Shown here: positions 35,286 through 46,800 of the stretch, piece by piece
Position numbering within the stretch: position 1 is the first letter of the stretch
Layout of the letters: each line of letters starts with the position of its first letter
Assembly (NCBI GenBank): GCA_029718625.1
Contig: CM056376.1
Coordinates: 116,574,263 to 116,638,262 of the forward strand
Reading direction: 5' to 3'
Length of the DNA: 64,000 bases
Origin: Synaphobranchus kaupii
Lineage: Eukaryota; Chordata; Actinopteri; Anguilliformes; Synaphobranchidae
Translations under genes and position numbers: made by a program
The notes under the pieces: model-generated
What the model was told of the DNA's origin: nothing
The model's database searches: none
The model's input: the letters and a program-made list of their open reading frames with translations, nothing else

Positions 35286-35791
35286 TGGGAGTAAACCTGG
35301 AAGGTCAGGAGAGGAGATGGGTGATCTGAATGAGACAGAGGAGTGCTGTGACATCTGGGAAGCCATATTACCCCTCCTCCAATCAGAATGTTTTCTGTAG
35401 TACAGTAGATCCTCAGAGATATGAACATCCTGAGTTACAGACCAGTTAAGCAAACACCTTTTCAAGCTCTTTAAAATACATACTGTATATTTGCATTGTT
35501 AAAATTAGACAATGACGATGAAAATGCGAGCAATAAATTGAAATTAATTACTTTCAATTGGTAAAAAAGAGGAAATATATGTCTCCCTCTATAACTGTGT
35601 GTTAGGTCCATTGTTGCAGATTTTTACATTTATTTTGCTACTTGAGTAAAATAATATGTTTTAATACTTTGCTGAATACATTGAAGGACGTGTTTATGCA
35701 TCAACTGTGCTAAACGCAGTTTAGCTGGGTAGTCAGTCACCACCTGCTCATCGGCATACCATTGTTCCCTCTCAATGTTTCCTCATTCGTT

Positions 35792-36005
35792 ACATTACAT
35801 TGCATTACATTACAGGCATTTAGCAGATGCTCTTATCCAGAACAACTTACACAATTGTTTTTTAATTATAATTCCTTTTATACATATTATCCATGTATAC
35901 AGCTGGATATTGAAGCGATTCAGGTTAAGTACCTTGCTCAAGGGTACAACGGCAGTGTCCTGCCTGGGAATCGAACCTGCAACTTTTCACTTACAAGGTC
36001 AGTTC
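35792..36005 (-). mobile_element. tRNA-derived SINE with LINE-type tail
   Basis: Read on the minus strand it has a perfect RNA polymerase III B-box word GGTTCGATTCC (complement at 35967-35977). It ends in CTGGATAAGAGCATCTGCTA and AATG/TAATG tail repeats at 35795-35850. The tail matches the tail of the L2-like LINE at 431-480, as expected for a SINE mobilised by that LINE. The A box is degenerate and not identified. Confidence 0.65.
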
Positions 36006-36700
36006 CTTATTCATGCCATGACTTTTTTTGATATGACTAGTTATCTCACTAGCTTCACAATCCACTCTACGTTCCCCCTAGTGCTTCTCTTGGTCAATAC
36101 TTTTCAGGTTCTCAGTAATTAACACACATACATTCTTTATGACATTTCCTCTATGTAATGGTTTCTACAGGCAGGTTATTTTTATGCCTTATTATGCTGC
36201 CGCATTCAGAGAGCAGATACAGAAAAGCTGAATGTTCTTATGAGATCCCATTTTTGGCTGGTTATTAACTGGTTATTAACTAAAAAAAGATTAATAGCTA
36301 GAAAATAAAAGCCTTTAAAAAATAACAAGGATTGAGCAATGCATATAACCAATTCCAATAAATGGTTCAAATTAAAACATCATTTTAATTCATTTTGACT
36401 TCAATTTCAAAGTTACAAACTACCTCTATTCCCAAAGGGTTCATATCTCTAGGGGGGGGACTTGTTGGTTTCTGGGTTTGAGTGGGATGGCATTATTAGG
36501 TACTGTGGTGCCAGGAAGGGTGATCCTGCACTGTCCCTTCAGCTCCCAGGTATTCCAGTAACCTGTGGGAGAGCTGTGGGACCGTAGACAGTGCCAGCCC
36601 CACTCACAGGCAGGGTGGCAGCTGAGGCTCATTGTCATTAGCCCAGACCCTACATTGCCTAATCATTGGGCCTTATTGGGCCTTGGTCCCAGGCCCTTGG
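36006..36700. other. Non-coding, no supported gene
   Basis: Unique sequence leading into the 40-bp array. Nothing recognised. Confidence 0.35.
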
Positions 36701-37300
36701 AGTGCTTCTTTTCTCTATGGCTGCTGTTGGGTTGTCTGGGAGTGCTTCTTTTCTCTATGGCTGCTGTTGGGTTGTCTGGGAGTGCTTCTTTTCTCTATGG
36801 CTGCTGTTGGGTTGTCTGGGAGTGCTTCTTTTCTCTATGGCTGCTGTTGGGTTGCCTGGGAGTGCTTCTTTTCTCTATGGCTGCTGTTGGGTTGTCTGGG
36901 AGTGCTTCTTTTCTCTATGGCTGCTGTTGGGTTGTCTGGGAGTGTTTCTTTTCTCTATGGCTGCTGTTGGGTTGTCTGGGAGTGCTTCTTTTCTCTATGG
37001 CTGCTGTTGGGTTGTCTGGGAGTGCTTCTTTTCCCTATGGTTGCTGTTGGTTTGTCTGGGAGTGTTTCTTTTCTCTATGGCTGCTGTTGGGTTGTCTGGG
37101 AGTGCTTCTTTTCTCTATGGCTGCTGTTGGGTTGTCTGGGAGTGCTCCTTTTCTCTATGGCTGCTGTTGGTTTGTCTGGGAGTGCTTCTTTTCTCTATGG
37201 CTGCTGTTGGGTTGCCTGGGAGTGCTTCTTTTCTCTATGGCTGCTGTTGGGTTGTCTGGGAGTGCTTCTTTTCTCTATGGCTGCTGTTGGTTTGTTGGTG
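36701..37300. repeat. 40-bp minisatellite, 15 copies
   Basis: Unit AGTGCTTCTTTTCTCTATGG + CTGCTGTTGGGTTGTCTGGG repeats with exact 40-bp periodicity and few substitutions (AGTGTTTCTT, GTTTGTCTGG, GTTGCCTGGG). The last unit breaks at TTTGTTGGTG. Forty is not divisible by three, so the three + frames carry the same hydrophobic 40-residue cycle and stay open for up to 285 codons. I treat these as artefacts. Confidence 0.95.
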
Positions 37301-40290
37301 ATTTTTGTTGTGGGCTTTTTGCCCTGCCTCAGCCTGTGGAGTTTCTTTGGTTTCTAAGAATTTTGATTGGTTTTCAGTTCTGGTCTATTAAGGCGGTAAG
37401 CCACAATGTTTTTGAGTTTTGATTTTGTCTGTTCCCCACGTGATCAGTGAGCACCCCCCAGTGCTGCATACATTACTTAGCTGATTATTTGCTGGTTTTT
37501 AGATCTTCATTCACAATCAGTGCTGTGTTTAATTTGTACGGCACTAGTCTCTTGACCTTCAATCTGACTACACACCCTCAAATTCCATTGCTAATATTTC
37601 AGGCGAGCGCATGAGCACTATTCCGTATTAGGTCTACTGCTTATAACCAATTATTCAATTAACTTGTCAGTCTAGCAATTAATCAATTTGGGCTTTGACT
37701 GGTGTTCTGAAACCCACGATCAGGCTCACCATTGCAATATTTCTGCCTTATCACAAGGGAGTTTGTTAATGGAGGTGATTAATCAGTACATTTGTTAGCA
37801 GATTAAACCAGAATGCCTAAAATCTAAACCTGATACTAAAACTAAAAGGAAATGAAGCAGTCCTAGTCAAGATCACCAGCGTGTTCACTTGGGGACTGCT
37901 CTGTGTCTCCATCTCTGGCGATCCAACACCTTCACTATAAGACAACAGCAGTCTTTCCCACAGGGCCTGTGCTATATTTTTTCTATTAACTTGGCAGACC
38001 TTTAAATGAAGGAATTAATTCACTACGACAATAAAAACAGTATCCAAGCCCTGTGCTCCCTGTTTGCCTTTTGCCAACAACAATAAAACAAGGTTTTATT
38101 GGACTTTACACCCTGGTCAAATAAAATGGGGATTTATGACAAACAAGAATAACTTGTTTTGGTGAAAAAAAAAAAAAAAAAAAAAAACCTCTTTAGAGTG
38201 TCACCTATAAAAAGAAACCAATCAGCCTGGCTCTGTTTTTTTTTTTTTTGCATGTTATATGGTGGCACAGGAAGATGGAGACACCATGTGCAGGTTCCAT
38301 AATTCTCAGGTGAGTATAAAGCAGAGATAAGCGAAATGATCGTTCCCTCTGTGATTGCACGGCAAGGACCCTGTCTTTATTGCTCATCCCAAAAGAATGC
38401 GGACATCAGAAAGCCCAGCACTCTGAAAGGAGGAGGAGTTTTACCTTGAGATAGCCCCTGTTGTGAACTCCTGTTACGTTTGAGTTCACAAATCTATGCA
38501 GGGCCGAAGACCAAACATGCAGACAACTACGCAGTGTCCAGTGATTTGTGCCCAGGTCTTCGAGCGTTGCTTTGAGTGTTCTGTTGCGTACTTGACCCTG
38601 GTAAATTTCCCATATGGGGTTCAGCTGTAAACTTGCTTCCAGCTATTCATTGCGTTTTTTGAATTTTCTCATCTGATGTCCGTTGCCATCAAACTTATCT
38701 ACTGCTGAAGGGAAACGAGGCAATTCAGGGCCTCGGGGTCAGGTATAAAAACAGCAGTCGCACCTAGATTCAAACCTGCAGCCCAGTCGCAGCTCCCTAA
38801 CTGACATATGTAGCATAAACGCTGTTCCACTCGATAGCCATTCTTATTGTTTTGCTGAAGCCTACTGTCCAGCGCTTTAACTGCTGTCACTCAGGTTGAA
38901 CCTCCATGTCCACACAACCACCCTCCATGTCCACACAACCTGCCCCTAGCACACACACACACACACACTCACACACAAAGCCATTGTAGCCCACTTGCGT
39001 CGAGGTGCAACATGTCAGTGGATTTATAGCCGGGGATCCTCTCTCCTAATTAAGTTGATAGGACTCTGGGTTCCAATGCATTTAAACTACTCCTGTCCCT
39101 GGCACATTCTACAATTTAGCACCTGAGCTACAAGTGCAGGCACAGATACCGTGCCCTGGTGTATAAATCCACACCCAATCTGTAATCACACACAGAGTGT
39201 GACCGGGGCCTCTGGGCACCCTCACAGATGCATCTTGTCACTGGTGTCAGGATGGGGGAGAGGGGGCTGGGGTACACCGGACGCCTTCCCCCTTAATGGT
39301 AGTATACTGTGCTGTGCTGCTAATATTTACCAGCGGAGAAAATCACGGGATTGTATATTGATTGAGGGGCCGTAACCGCAGGGTGACACACAAACTAACC
39401 CTGCTGACAGAGTGAGCGGAGGTCCGTGTCAGCAGAGGACAGATAGAAGTGAGGGAATCACGGATGGTGTCCCGGTCGAGGAGGGAGTATTTATTGTAGG
39501 AATAGATCACCATTGTCTGCCTTTTATGGTGGGAGAGGAACGGGTCTGCTCCGAGGGCAACAATCATAGACCCTTGCCGCGTCTTCACCCACACCTGACT
39601 TGTTCGAGTGACTGCTACTTTTCTCCTCAGATTTTTTTCCACCACTCAGTCTGACGTAGACTGCACTGTCTGCTGAATGGCCATAGCTAAGCCCCAGAAG
39701 AGAAAACCCTTGGTTATCTCGCATGTATTTCAGTCCTCCACCTCCTTTCAAGCCATGTGTCAAAGTCATTCAGTTAATTGGGACAATCGTGTCAGTTAAT
39801 CATTCCGTCACCACTTTATCAGGCACATGAGAAAAATGACAGCACAATGTGAAAAATATATGGCCGTTGACACATCACTTGTGGTGTGTTAAAACAACGT
39901 GGCAAAAGCTTTTGAACATTTCCCAATGCCCTTTGCCACTGAGAAGTAATTCCCACTTTGCAGATGTACTATATCTGCTAGGATTATTCCCAAGTCACTT
40001 GTGATTGGTTGTCTTTGCAAAATAAACAAAATGTGCAAAACATAATGATCTTTCAATCTGTCAGGGACAACAGACAGGCACACACTATCAGCTGTTTGGT
40101 CAGCTCTTTGATTTTAATTTTATTTTAATTTTATACAAGGCAATTGGTTAAATGTATACTATGCAGAATATTGCCTTGAAAATATAATAAAATAACCATG
40201 CTCAGTCATATCTATGATGCACTGGCAGTCCCTGTCTACGCATATTTGCCAAATCCATGCCTCTCTGCCCGTATTTATTTTTCTAAGATG
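37301..40290. other. Non-coding, no supported gene
   Basis: Contains an A24 run (38166-38188), a T12 run (38238-38249), a tandem CCATGTCCACACAACC pair (38907-38940) and a short (CA)n at 38952-38970. Otherwise unique sequence with no exon that I can support. Confidence 0.35.
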
Positions 40291-40329
40291 TGTTTAGGTT
40301 GTTTCTGGGTGTGACACTCTTGTCTGTGT

Positions 40330-40572
40330 GGGGAGGGATGGGTGTGGCTACAGAGCCTGTGGGGTGGAATCAGGGTTCAGCGGAGCGTTTGTAGCTAGCT
40401 AGCTAATGCAATGGTGGAGGGGGAAGAAGCACAAGTACAGCTAAGCAAAATCACAAGCCGACAGGGCTCGTTCAAAACCAGAGTCAACCTTAGAATTGCA
40501 GTTGAATTTCACCAAGGAAATTAAAAGCCACGTGGAGTTGGTGTGTTTTCTGTTGGACCTGTAAGTAACGTT
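40330..40572 (+). other. Possible first-exon-like or transposon-derived fragment
   Basis: A short open frame begins ATGGTGGAGGGGGAAGAAGC (about 40411) and stops within 40 codons. A GTAAGTAACGTTAAC donor-like word follows at about 40560. It may be a relic of a host-gene or transposon exon. There is no domain and no partner exon, so I do not call it coding. Confidence 0.15.
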
Positions 40573-41069
40573 AACTCTAGCTGTCCAGCTGGCTACGTTA
40601 TGTAGCTACTGATGGCCGAAGTCGAGTACCTTTTGTATGGAATTCTGTTCTCTCAAGAAAACGAAAATAATTTAATATTTGTATACAAATGACTTCACAA
40701 AAGTAATTCACTGTATAAGGGTATTAGATAGCTATGATAGACCAGATATGGCCTGCTAATGTTACTTATTCCAAACACAATTCCGTATTCACATCCCAGT
40801 TCCAAACAAATGCTCAAAATAGATAAATACTGAACAAAGAAAAACACCACAAGATAGTTGCAACTGAAACACCATAAAATAGCTGCAAGTGCACTAGGGA
40901 ATAGCTACCATTACAATAACGATGTTCCTATGAGTTGCACTTATAGTGTAAAGATTGTTATAACACTCTCTAATTACTGTCACCATTCATATCGAACAAA
41001 GCATGTTGCTAAAAATGTTATTTTTCAATATATCACTGATCACCTCACCTCTTCACTTGACATTTTAAA

Positions 41070-41186
41070 CCTGATCTCATGTGAATTCGGCAATATGTAC
41101 CGATTGTTATTGTCTCAAAAAACGGTACCTGTTTCCGAATTTTGCACAAGCGCCCCCATGAGCCTGTACTGGGAACTACTGACTAA
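41070..41186 (+). repeat. Left arm of a large inverted repeat
   Basis: A 117-bp arm whose reverse complement occurs at 41633-41748. It runs from CCTGATCTCATG through GGCAATATGTACCGATTGTT and GCACAAGCGCCCCCATGAGC to CTACTGACTAA. Only a few mismatches separate the arms. Confidence 0.9.
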
Positions 41187-41284
41187 TGCTCAGTTGTAGA
41201 GTGTAAGGAGATTTCGTGAAAGATACATAGTGCGAGAGAAGCTTGTGATAGAAAAATATAGTTGTGCAAATATAGATTCTTTAA

Positions 41285-41513
41285 ATCTTAACAGTTCGGG
41301 CATGAGCCCGAGTTAAGTGAACTCCTGTGAGGTTATGTTTAGGGGTTGGGCGGGACCCTGGGACATTCTTTTATTTTAATTTTATTTTTAATAATTTTTT
41401 TATTTTTTATTATTTCTTTTATTTCAAAATTGTTGGTAACAATATGGTAGCAAAAAGGGACACTATCTTAACAGTTCGGGCATGAGCTCCTGTGAGGTTA
41501 TGTTTAGGGGTTG
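41285..41513. repeat. Direct repeat pair inside the inverted-repeat loop
   Basis: TCTTAACAGTTCGGGCATGA and CTCCTGTGAGGTTATGTTTA occur together twice, at about 41285-41348 and 41465-41513. The second copy lacks 15 bp between the two words. A T-rich stretch lies between the copies. Confidence 0.8.
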
Positions 41514-41632
41514 TGGGTGGGGTACGGGAATCACGAACTCACGCAGGGCGTGTCTTGCCAAGAAAAGCAGTGGGACGCTTGACGTCATATACTACTACCC
41601 TCACACGTGATGTTTTCGGCCTATCACAGCCT

Positions 41633-41748
41633 TTAGTCAGTAGTTCCCAGTACAGGCTCATGGGGGCGCTTGTGCAAAATTCGGAAACAGGTACCGTTTT
41701 TTGAGACACTAACAATCGGTACATATTGCCGAATTCCATGAGATCAGG
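41633..41748 (-). repeat. Right arm of a large inverted repeat
   Basis: Reverse-complement partner of 41070-41186, separated from it by 446 bp. Together the arms could form a long hairpin or be the termini of an unclassified transposable element. No target duplication is evident outside the arms. Confidence 0.9.
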
Positions 41749-42543
41749 CTCGACATTTTGCTTGCTACGCTCAAGGGTGTTTCTTACCCTGAGGTGAGTG
41801 GCCAGGGTTAAGGACAGAGGAGGAGACTGCTTCGATTGTAAACGCAGGACCACAGCGAGGCTAACATTCCTGCATATAGGCTAACATTCCTGCATAGTGC
41901 GCTATTAATTAGTCATGTTTTTGTGCTGATTGTCAAACATTTCTGAACCTGTGTTGGTGGCGCTCAAACAACATTCTGTTGTGACTGAGACTGAGAAAGT
42001 AAAAAGCATCAGGTTTCCTGACCCAGGGTCAGTGTCCAGAGCCCTTCAGTAAAGGACAGCGGTGAGTCAAAGGCATGACACAGGAAGCCCCGGCTCTTTA
42101 CATCAGTGGTTCCCAAGACCATGACCCACTTTATGAGCACATTTCAGTGGCCCTCCTCTTCTTAAAATGTAGCCCAACATGTGCTCGAATATGAAACGTA
42201 CACGTTGTTCTTGTTTTTAAAATATATCAAAACAACGGTATATACACTAACTGATGCTGTGCACATAACTGGTGTAGTGTTCAATTTTATCAACATGAAT
42301 GTTAATGGAAAAATGTTGACATTTCAAATCTATCCCATAATCTATCCTCAACCTCTCTCACAAACCACCAATGGGTCCCAAAACGCTTATTTATATTACA
42401 GAATGCATGTGCTTACTGGATAGCCTTATTCAGGGTGACTTGCTAATTTGAATTGAGCTTTTTCTTGTTTGTTTTAATTTGTCTCACACACTTTCACTCT
42501 TTGTTTATATAGATAATCTGGAGATTCACTGGACAGGCTAAGG

Positions 42544-42899
42544 TACCCTGCTGGCACAAGACATCAGTATGACATTAGGATGACGTTGGACTCTAACGTT
42601 AGAAACGTTGGCTAGACGTTGGATTTTGGTTGGAAATGAAAATCGGATAGACGTAAAAAACCCAATGTCGACATAACGTCATGACCTAACGTATAGACGT
42701 TGGAAAGAGGTCAGTTAGACCTCAGAATTGGTCATGACTAAATTACACCCAAAAACCAACGCCAGGAGGATGTCAGCATTAGACACTGGTTTGACGTTGG
42801 AATTTTTATGTCGGGTAGACGTCGGATTTTGGTCACTGACGTCACGACTTAAATCCAACCAAAGACCAATGTCTAATGACGTTGGTGGCCAGCTGGGTA
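42544..42899. mobile_element. MITE with TACCC(T/A)GCTGGC termini
   Basis: Starts TACCCTGCTGGC and ends GGCCAGCTGGGTA. The interior repeats GACGTTGG-type words in both orientations, including a palindromic TGACGTCA (CRE-like) near 42838. Elements with this 'acgttgg' interior are common in fish. Class not determined. Confidence 0.65.
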
Positions 42900-42923
42900 A
42901 CTTGCGAAGTCTTGTGAACTAAT

Positions 42924-43473
42924 CAGGGGTGTGTTTCCCAATAACGATCAATCTTAGAGTTAAGTGTGATTTCTACGTGTGATTTCTACGAGTGATTCTA
43001 CGAAGGCTCTTTAATTTTTAACAAGATTCCCGAAACAGTTCTTAAAGCAAGAATGCGCATTCACCTCCAAAGAGCGAATTAACGTCGCTGTCCGTGGTGC
43101 TGCTGATACGGTTAGAGGGATCGCTTTTATGGGTAATTTCCAAATATGTAAAAAAAAATACATTTTAATGTATTTACAAAATGTAATATTGTTGCATCGA
43201 GCATCACTTAGAAAAAAACCCAATCAGTGGTTATGGTAAACGTAAAATGAAATGCACACTAACACGAAAAATGAAATAAAGCATGTGATCTATGGGCTTC
43301 TAAAACGCACTTAACCGTCTACGACTGGTCGGGAGTAATCATTAATCTACGAGCGTTTCTAAGAACGTCGTGAATTAAGATGCTTTTGGGGAACGCACCC
43401 TGAGTTCAAAAAGCTGCGTGAGAAGGGTTTTACGATGATCTTAGCCTTACGATGCTTTTGGGAAACACACACC
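42924..43473. mobile_element. MITE (GGGTGTGTTTCCCAA termini), possibly two overlapping copies
   Basis: The left end GGGGTGTGTTTCCCAATAAC is inverted at the right as TTTTGGGAAACACACACC (43455-43472). A second right-type end, GATGCTTTTGGGGAACGCAC, lies at about 43380-43400, suggesting nested or duplicated termini. It lies only 25 bp from the preceding MITE. Confidence 0.6.
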
Positions 43474-43671
43474 ATGCAGGTTGGGAAGAGTGAAGACAGT
43501 GCTCCAGCTTTCTGTACAGCAGTGCTCAGAAGCCCAGTACTGAGCAATCTGAATGAGCATCAATATATCAAATGCTATATTACAATTTCACATTAGTTTG
43601 TTTTGTTTAATTACAGTACCCTATTTTGTTTCCCTTGTTTCCATTTCATGACATTCAATTGCGTTACATTA

Positions 43672-43868
43672 CACATTTTCTCAGCAGATCCCTTCACACA
43701 GAGCATGTGTATAGCTTATGTCTACTGTATATAGGCCTACTGTATATGTGTATAATGCTTTATCATGACTAAATATTTACAAGGGCAGTTTGGGAGACAG
43801 TATACTATAGCATAGCAGACAACTGTAGCAGGCTAAACCGTTCCAAATTTGAACCTGCAACTCCTACC
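43672..43868 (-). repeat. Decayed SINE-like copy
   Basis: TTACATTACACATTTTCTCA(GCAGAT) and TTTGAACCTGCAACTCCTAC keep the order of tail and B-box region seen in the SINE at 35792-36005, with heavy divergence and an insertion between them. Confidence 0.35.
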
Positions 43869-46800
43869 ACCCTATCCATCCATTTTTTAAGTGCAGTGCA
43901 AGTCCACAATGAAAATCTGGTTTCAAGCTCATCAAGTCCATTTCCTTTACCACTAAAACAGCCTGCAGCCTATATAGATGGATTTGTCAATGGGATGTCC
44001 AATGATTTGAATGGTAAAATTACAAACAGTGTTACAATGTTACACAGTTTGTCATTCATCACAACTGCTAATAGTACCAGCACACTTTATCAATCAATCA
44101 ATAAATCAGTTTTCCATGGCATTGTTACAGAGCACTTTGCAAACTACAACAGAAAGATGAATGTATTTTACTAAATGCAATCATGAATCAATGATAGATG
44201 TGCAGTTGAAGGAAGGTAGCAATGTATCAACAACAAGAGAGGTGCAGCAGTAATGTACAGACAAAACAGAATGAGACAGACAGCAATAACAAACTAAACA
44301 AGTGAACAATAGAATGAGACAAGACAACAATAGCAAGCTAAACGAGAGAACGACAGAACGAAACAGCAGTGGCATACAGAACATTAACAAACACGGCAAA
44401 CGAACTATTAAGAGTGAAAATCAAACAAATTAAGTAATGACACAACTGACTGAAGGACACAAACTCAGGAATGAGCAACTTTAAGTGAAATTTAAGCTCC
44501 AAGGGGAAAATGGAATAACATGAGTAGCCTAACTGCAGAAAATCTTAGAAGCATTCAAACTAAAAGGCATACAAAGATCGTGGGGTAATTCGCTTGCTGT
44601 ATAAATTCCCTGAACAGGCTTGAAAATAGACCTGTTTTCACCAGGCCCTAAACCTTATTACCTCGCAGGTTTAACTGTATAATCTGCTATAGGCCTACAC
44701 ACCACAATATTACCCTCATCAACTGGGCCAAACAAGTAACAATGGTATTTGTTATAAAAATGTAAAACGTTTGCCATCATTTTTTAATGAGAAAGAAAAC
44801 AATCGTGGAGGCATTTCATTGCTAGTTTGTACAATTTTGATAGACTAGTTTGCTTATAGTCTACAATTAATGTGACCTCAGGTGTAGCAAAATGTAGCCT
44901 ATACACAATGTTTAAATTTCATGCAAAGCAACTGGCGTAAATAATCCAGTTTGTTCATGTTCAGTATTTCATTCAGAATTAAGACTTGGACTTGAATAAT
45001 CAAATTCCAAATTGACGTATTCTGTGAACATCACCGATTAAAATGTTTTTTTTAAATATTTATGACAACATATCAATATCCAACTAGCCTTTTTATGCCG
45101 TTTATGAAGCTAACAGATTCGCGTGCTTGAAAATCTCCAGAAGAAGCTCTATGTTCAATGTGCCTGCTTTTCAAACCAGCCTTGCGTCGCTTTCCCTTCC
45201 CTCCCGTGCTCCTTCCTATTCCCCCTCTCTCCCGTGGTTGTATATTTGTTCCTTCACGGCTCCTCGTCCTTAGATTAGATTTCTCCTTTCTCATTACCAG
45301 CCTTAATAGACCCTTCAGACCTCATCCCAGGCTCAGATATTATCTGACCCGTATAATTAATTAATTATAGCCCAAATATTATAGATTATTAAAAATAGCA
45401 TAACTAATAGTGTAATATCTCAAGCTGTCGAGTTTAATAGTCAACATTGTCTTGGTTGGTCTTATCAGCGCGAGACACCCGGTCAGAATATTGATTTCTG
45501 GTCATTTTAACTGTCATCCGCCATCGTGATGGGGGGAATTGTCAGATTTCTACCAGTCAGAGCTCATTTGAAATCGTTAAATTGGCGCCGACGCTCGGAG
45601 TCACAGCTGATATTTTCTCTCCCTTAAACTACACAATATTTTACCTACAGAATAAACTGACAAGAGAACAGACCTCTTCGTTTACGAACTGCGTTTTTAC
45701 ACCTTCCTGGTCAGGCACAATATGAGGGAATAATTCTGAAATAACACAAAGGAGCACAGTCGCTATGGTAGAATTAAAACGATGTGGATATATGAATACC
45801 ATTATCATTACTATCATTACTAGATAGGCTACCGCAGCGGGAGCAGTAGCTAGCCTATAATGCAATAGCTTTACCATAAGATGAGGAAAACATAGAGCAA
45901 CGTATGGGTTTATAAGCCTGAAAAGAACACTTAAAATAAAAATATAAAATAAATAGCTGTTGCGAAGTGTGCATATAGATAGCGACAGAATCTGTTCTTA
46001 TAAGGCAACAATTAACCCTGTTCCCCAAGTGGTAAAAAGGGCCGCACACTTTTAATGGACTCACAGGGCTTCCCTGGTAGTGGTATTTAAGCTTCTAATT
46101 ATGATTCATTTGTATGATCACATTAATTTAATAATCAAGGGGCTGTGCAGAGAGCAGTAACCTTAATTAAGCTCATTACCGGAAGAACCTCTTTCCCCTA
46201 GTGATTTAAATCTTCCTGTGTAAGTGTGTACCTGACAGCGCCGATAGCAAACGCTCCAAAGAATCCTTTAAGAATCCTTTTGGACTTTCATTTCCGAAGC
46301 GATTTCTTTGAAAAAAATAAAATACAAGAAATAAAATACAACAATATTTTATGTATAAGAACAAAAAAAATAAAACGGTGATGTAGAAAAAGGATCGAAA
46401 TGGTAAGGGGAGAGCTCAAATGTGCAGCTCATTGGTTGAATGAATATCGCAATGCACGAACATGTAGCCTATAGATTACAACTGACTTTTGAAATAAAAC
46501 TTTTTCTTTTTAACTTTCCGGGCTGCAAAATTAAGTCACGTGAGATGACTATTTTTGTTTTTAATTGCTGAAAATGTTGTAGAAAATGTGTACACGATGT
46601 GAACCACCAGACTTGGCAGAATAATAAATTTGACTTGTTGCAGGCTCCTCTTTCTCAGACAGTCAGACCCCCTGGTTGTTTTGAGCAGTATCTCCGCTTA
46701 CAGCCACCACTAGTGGCGTCAGCTACTTATCCCACATCCTCCATGTTCAGCGCCTCAAAGAGGGTAGATCACGTGAGCAGTTACTTCATCAGGATGGAAC

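Noticed and set aside
36565..37422. A 285-codon hydrophobic 'membrane protein'
   Set aside because: It comes from the 40-bp array, and equivalent hydrophobic cycles exist in the other two + frames.
40411..40572. A first coding exon with a GTAAGT donor
   Set aside because: The frame stops before the donor, no partner exon was found, and the region borders repeat-derived DNA, so it is listed only as a low-confidence fragment.
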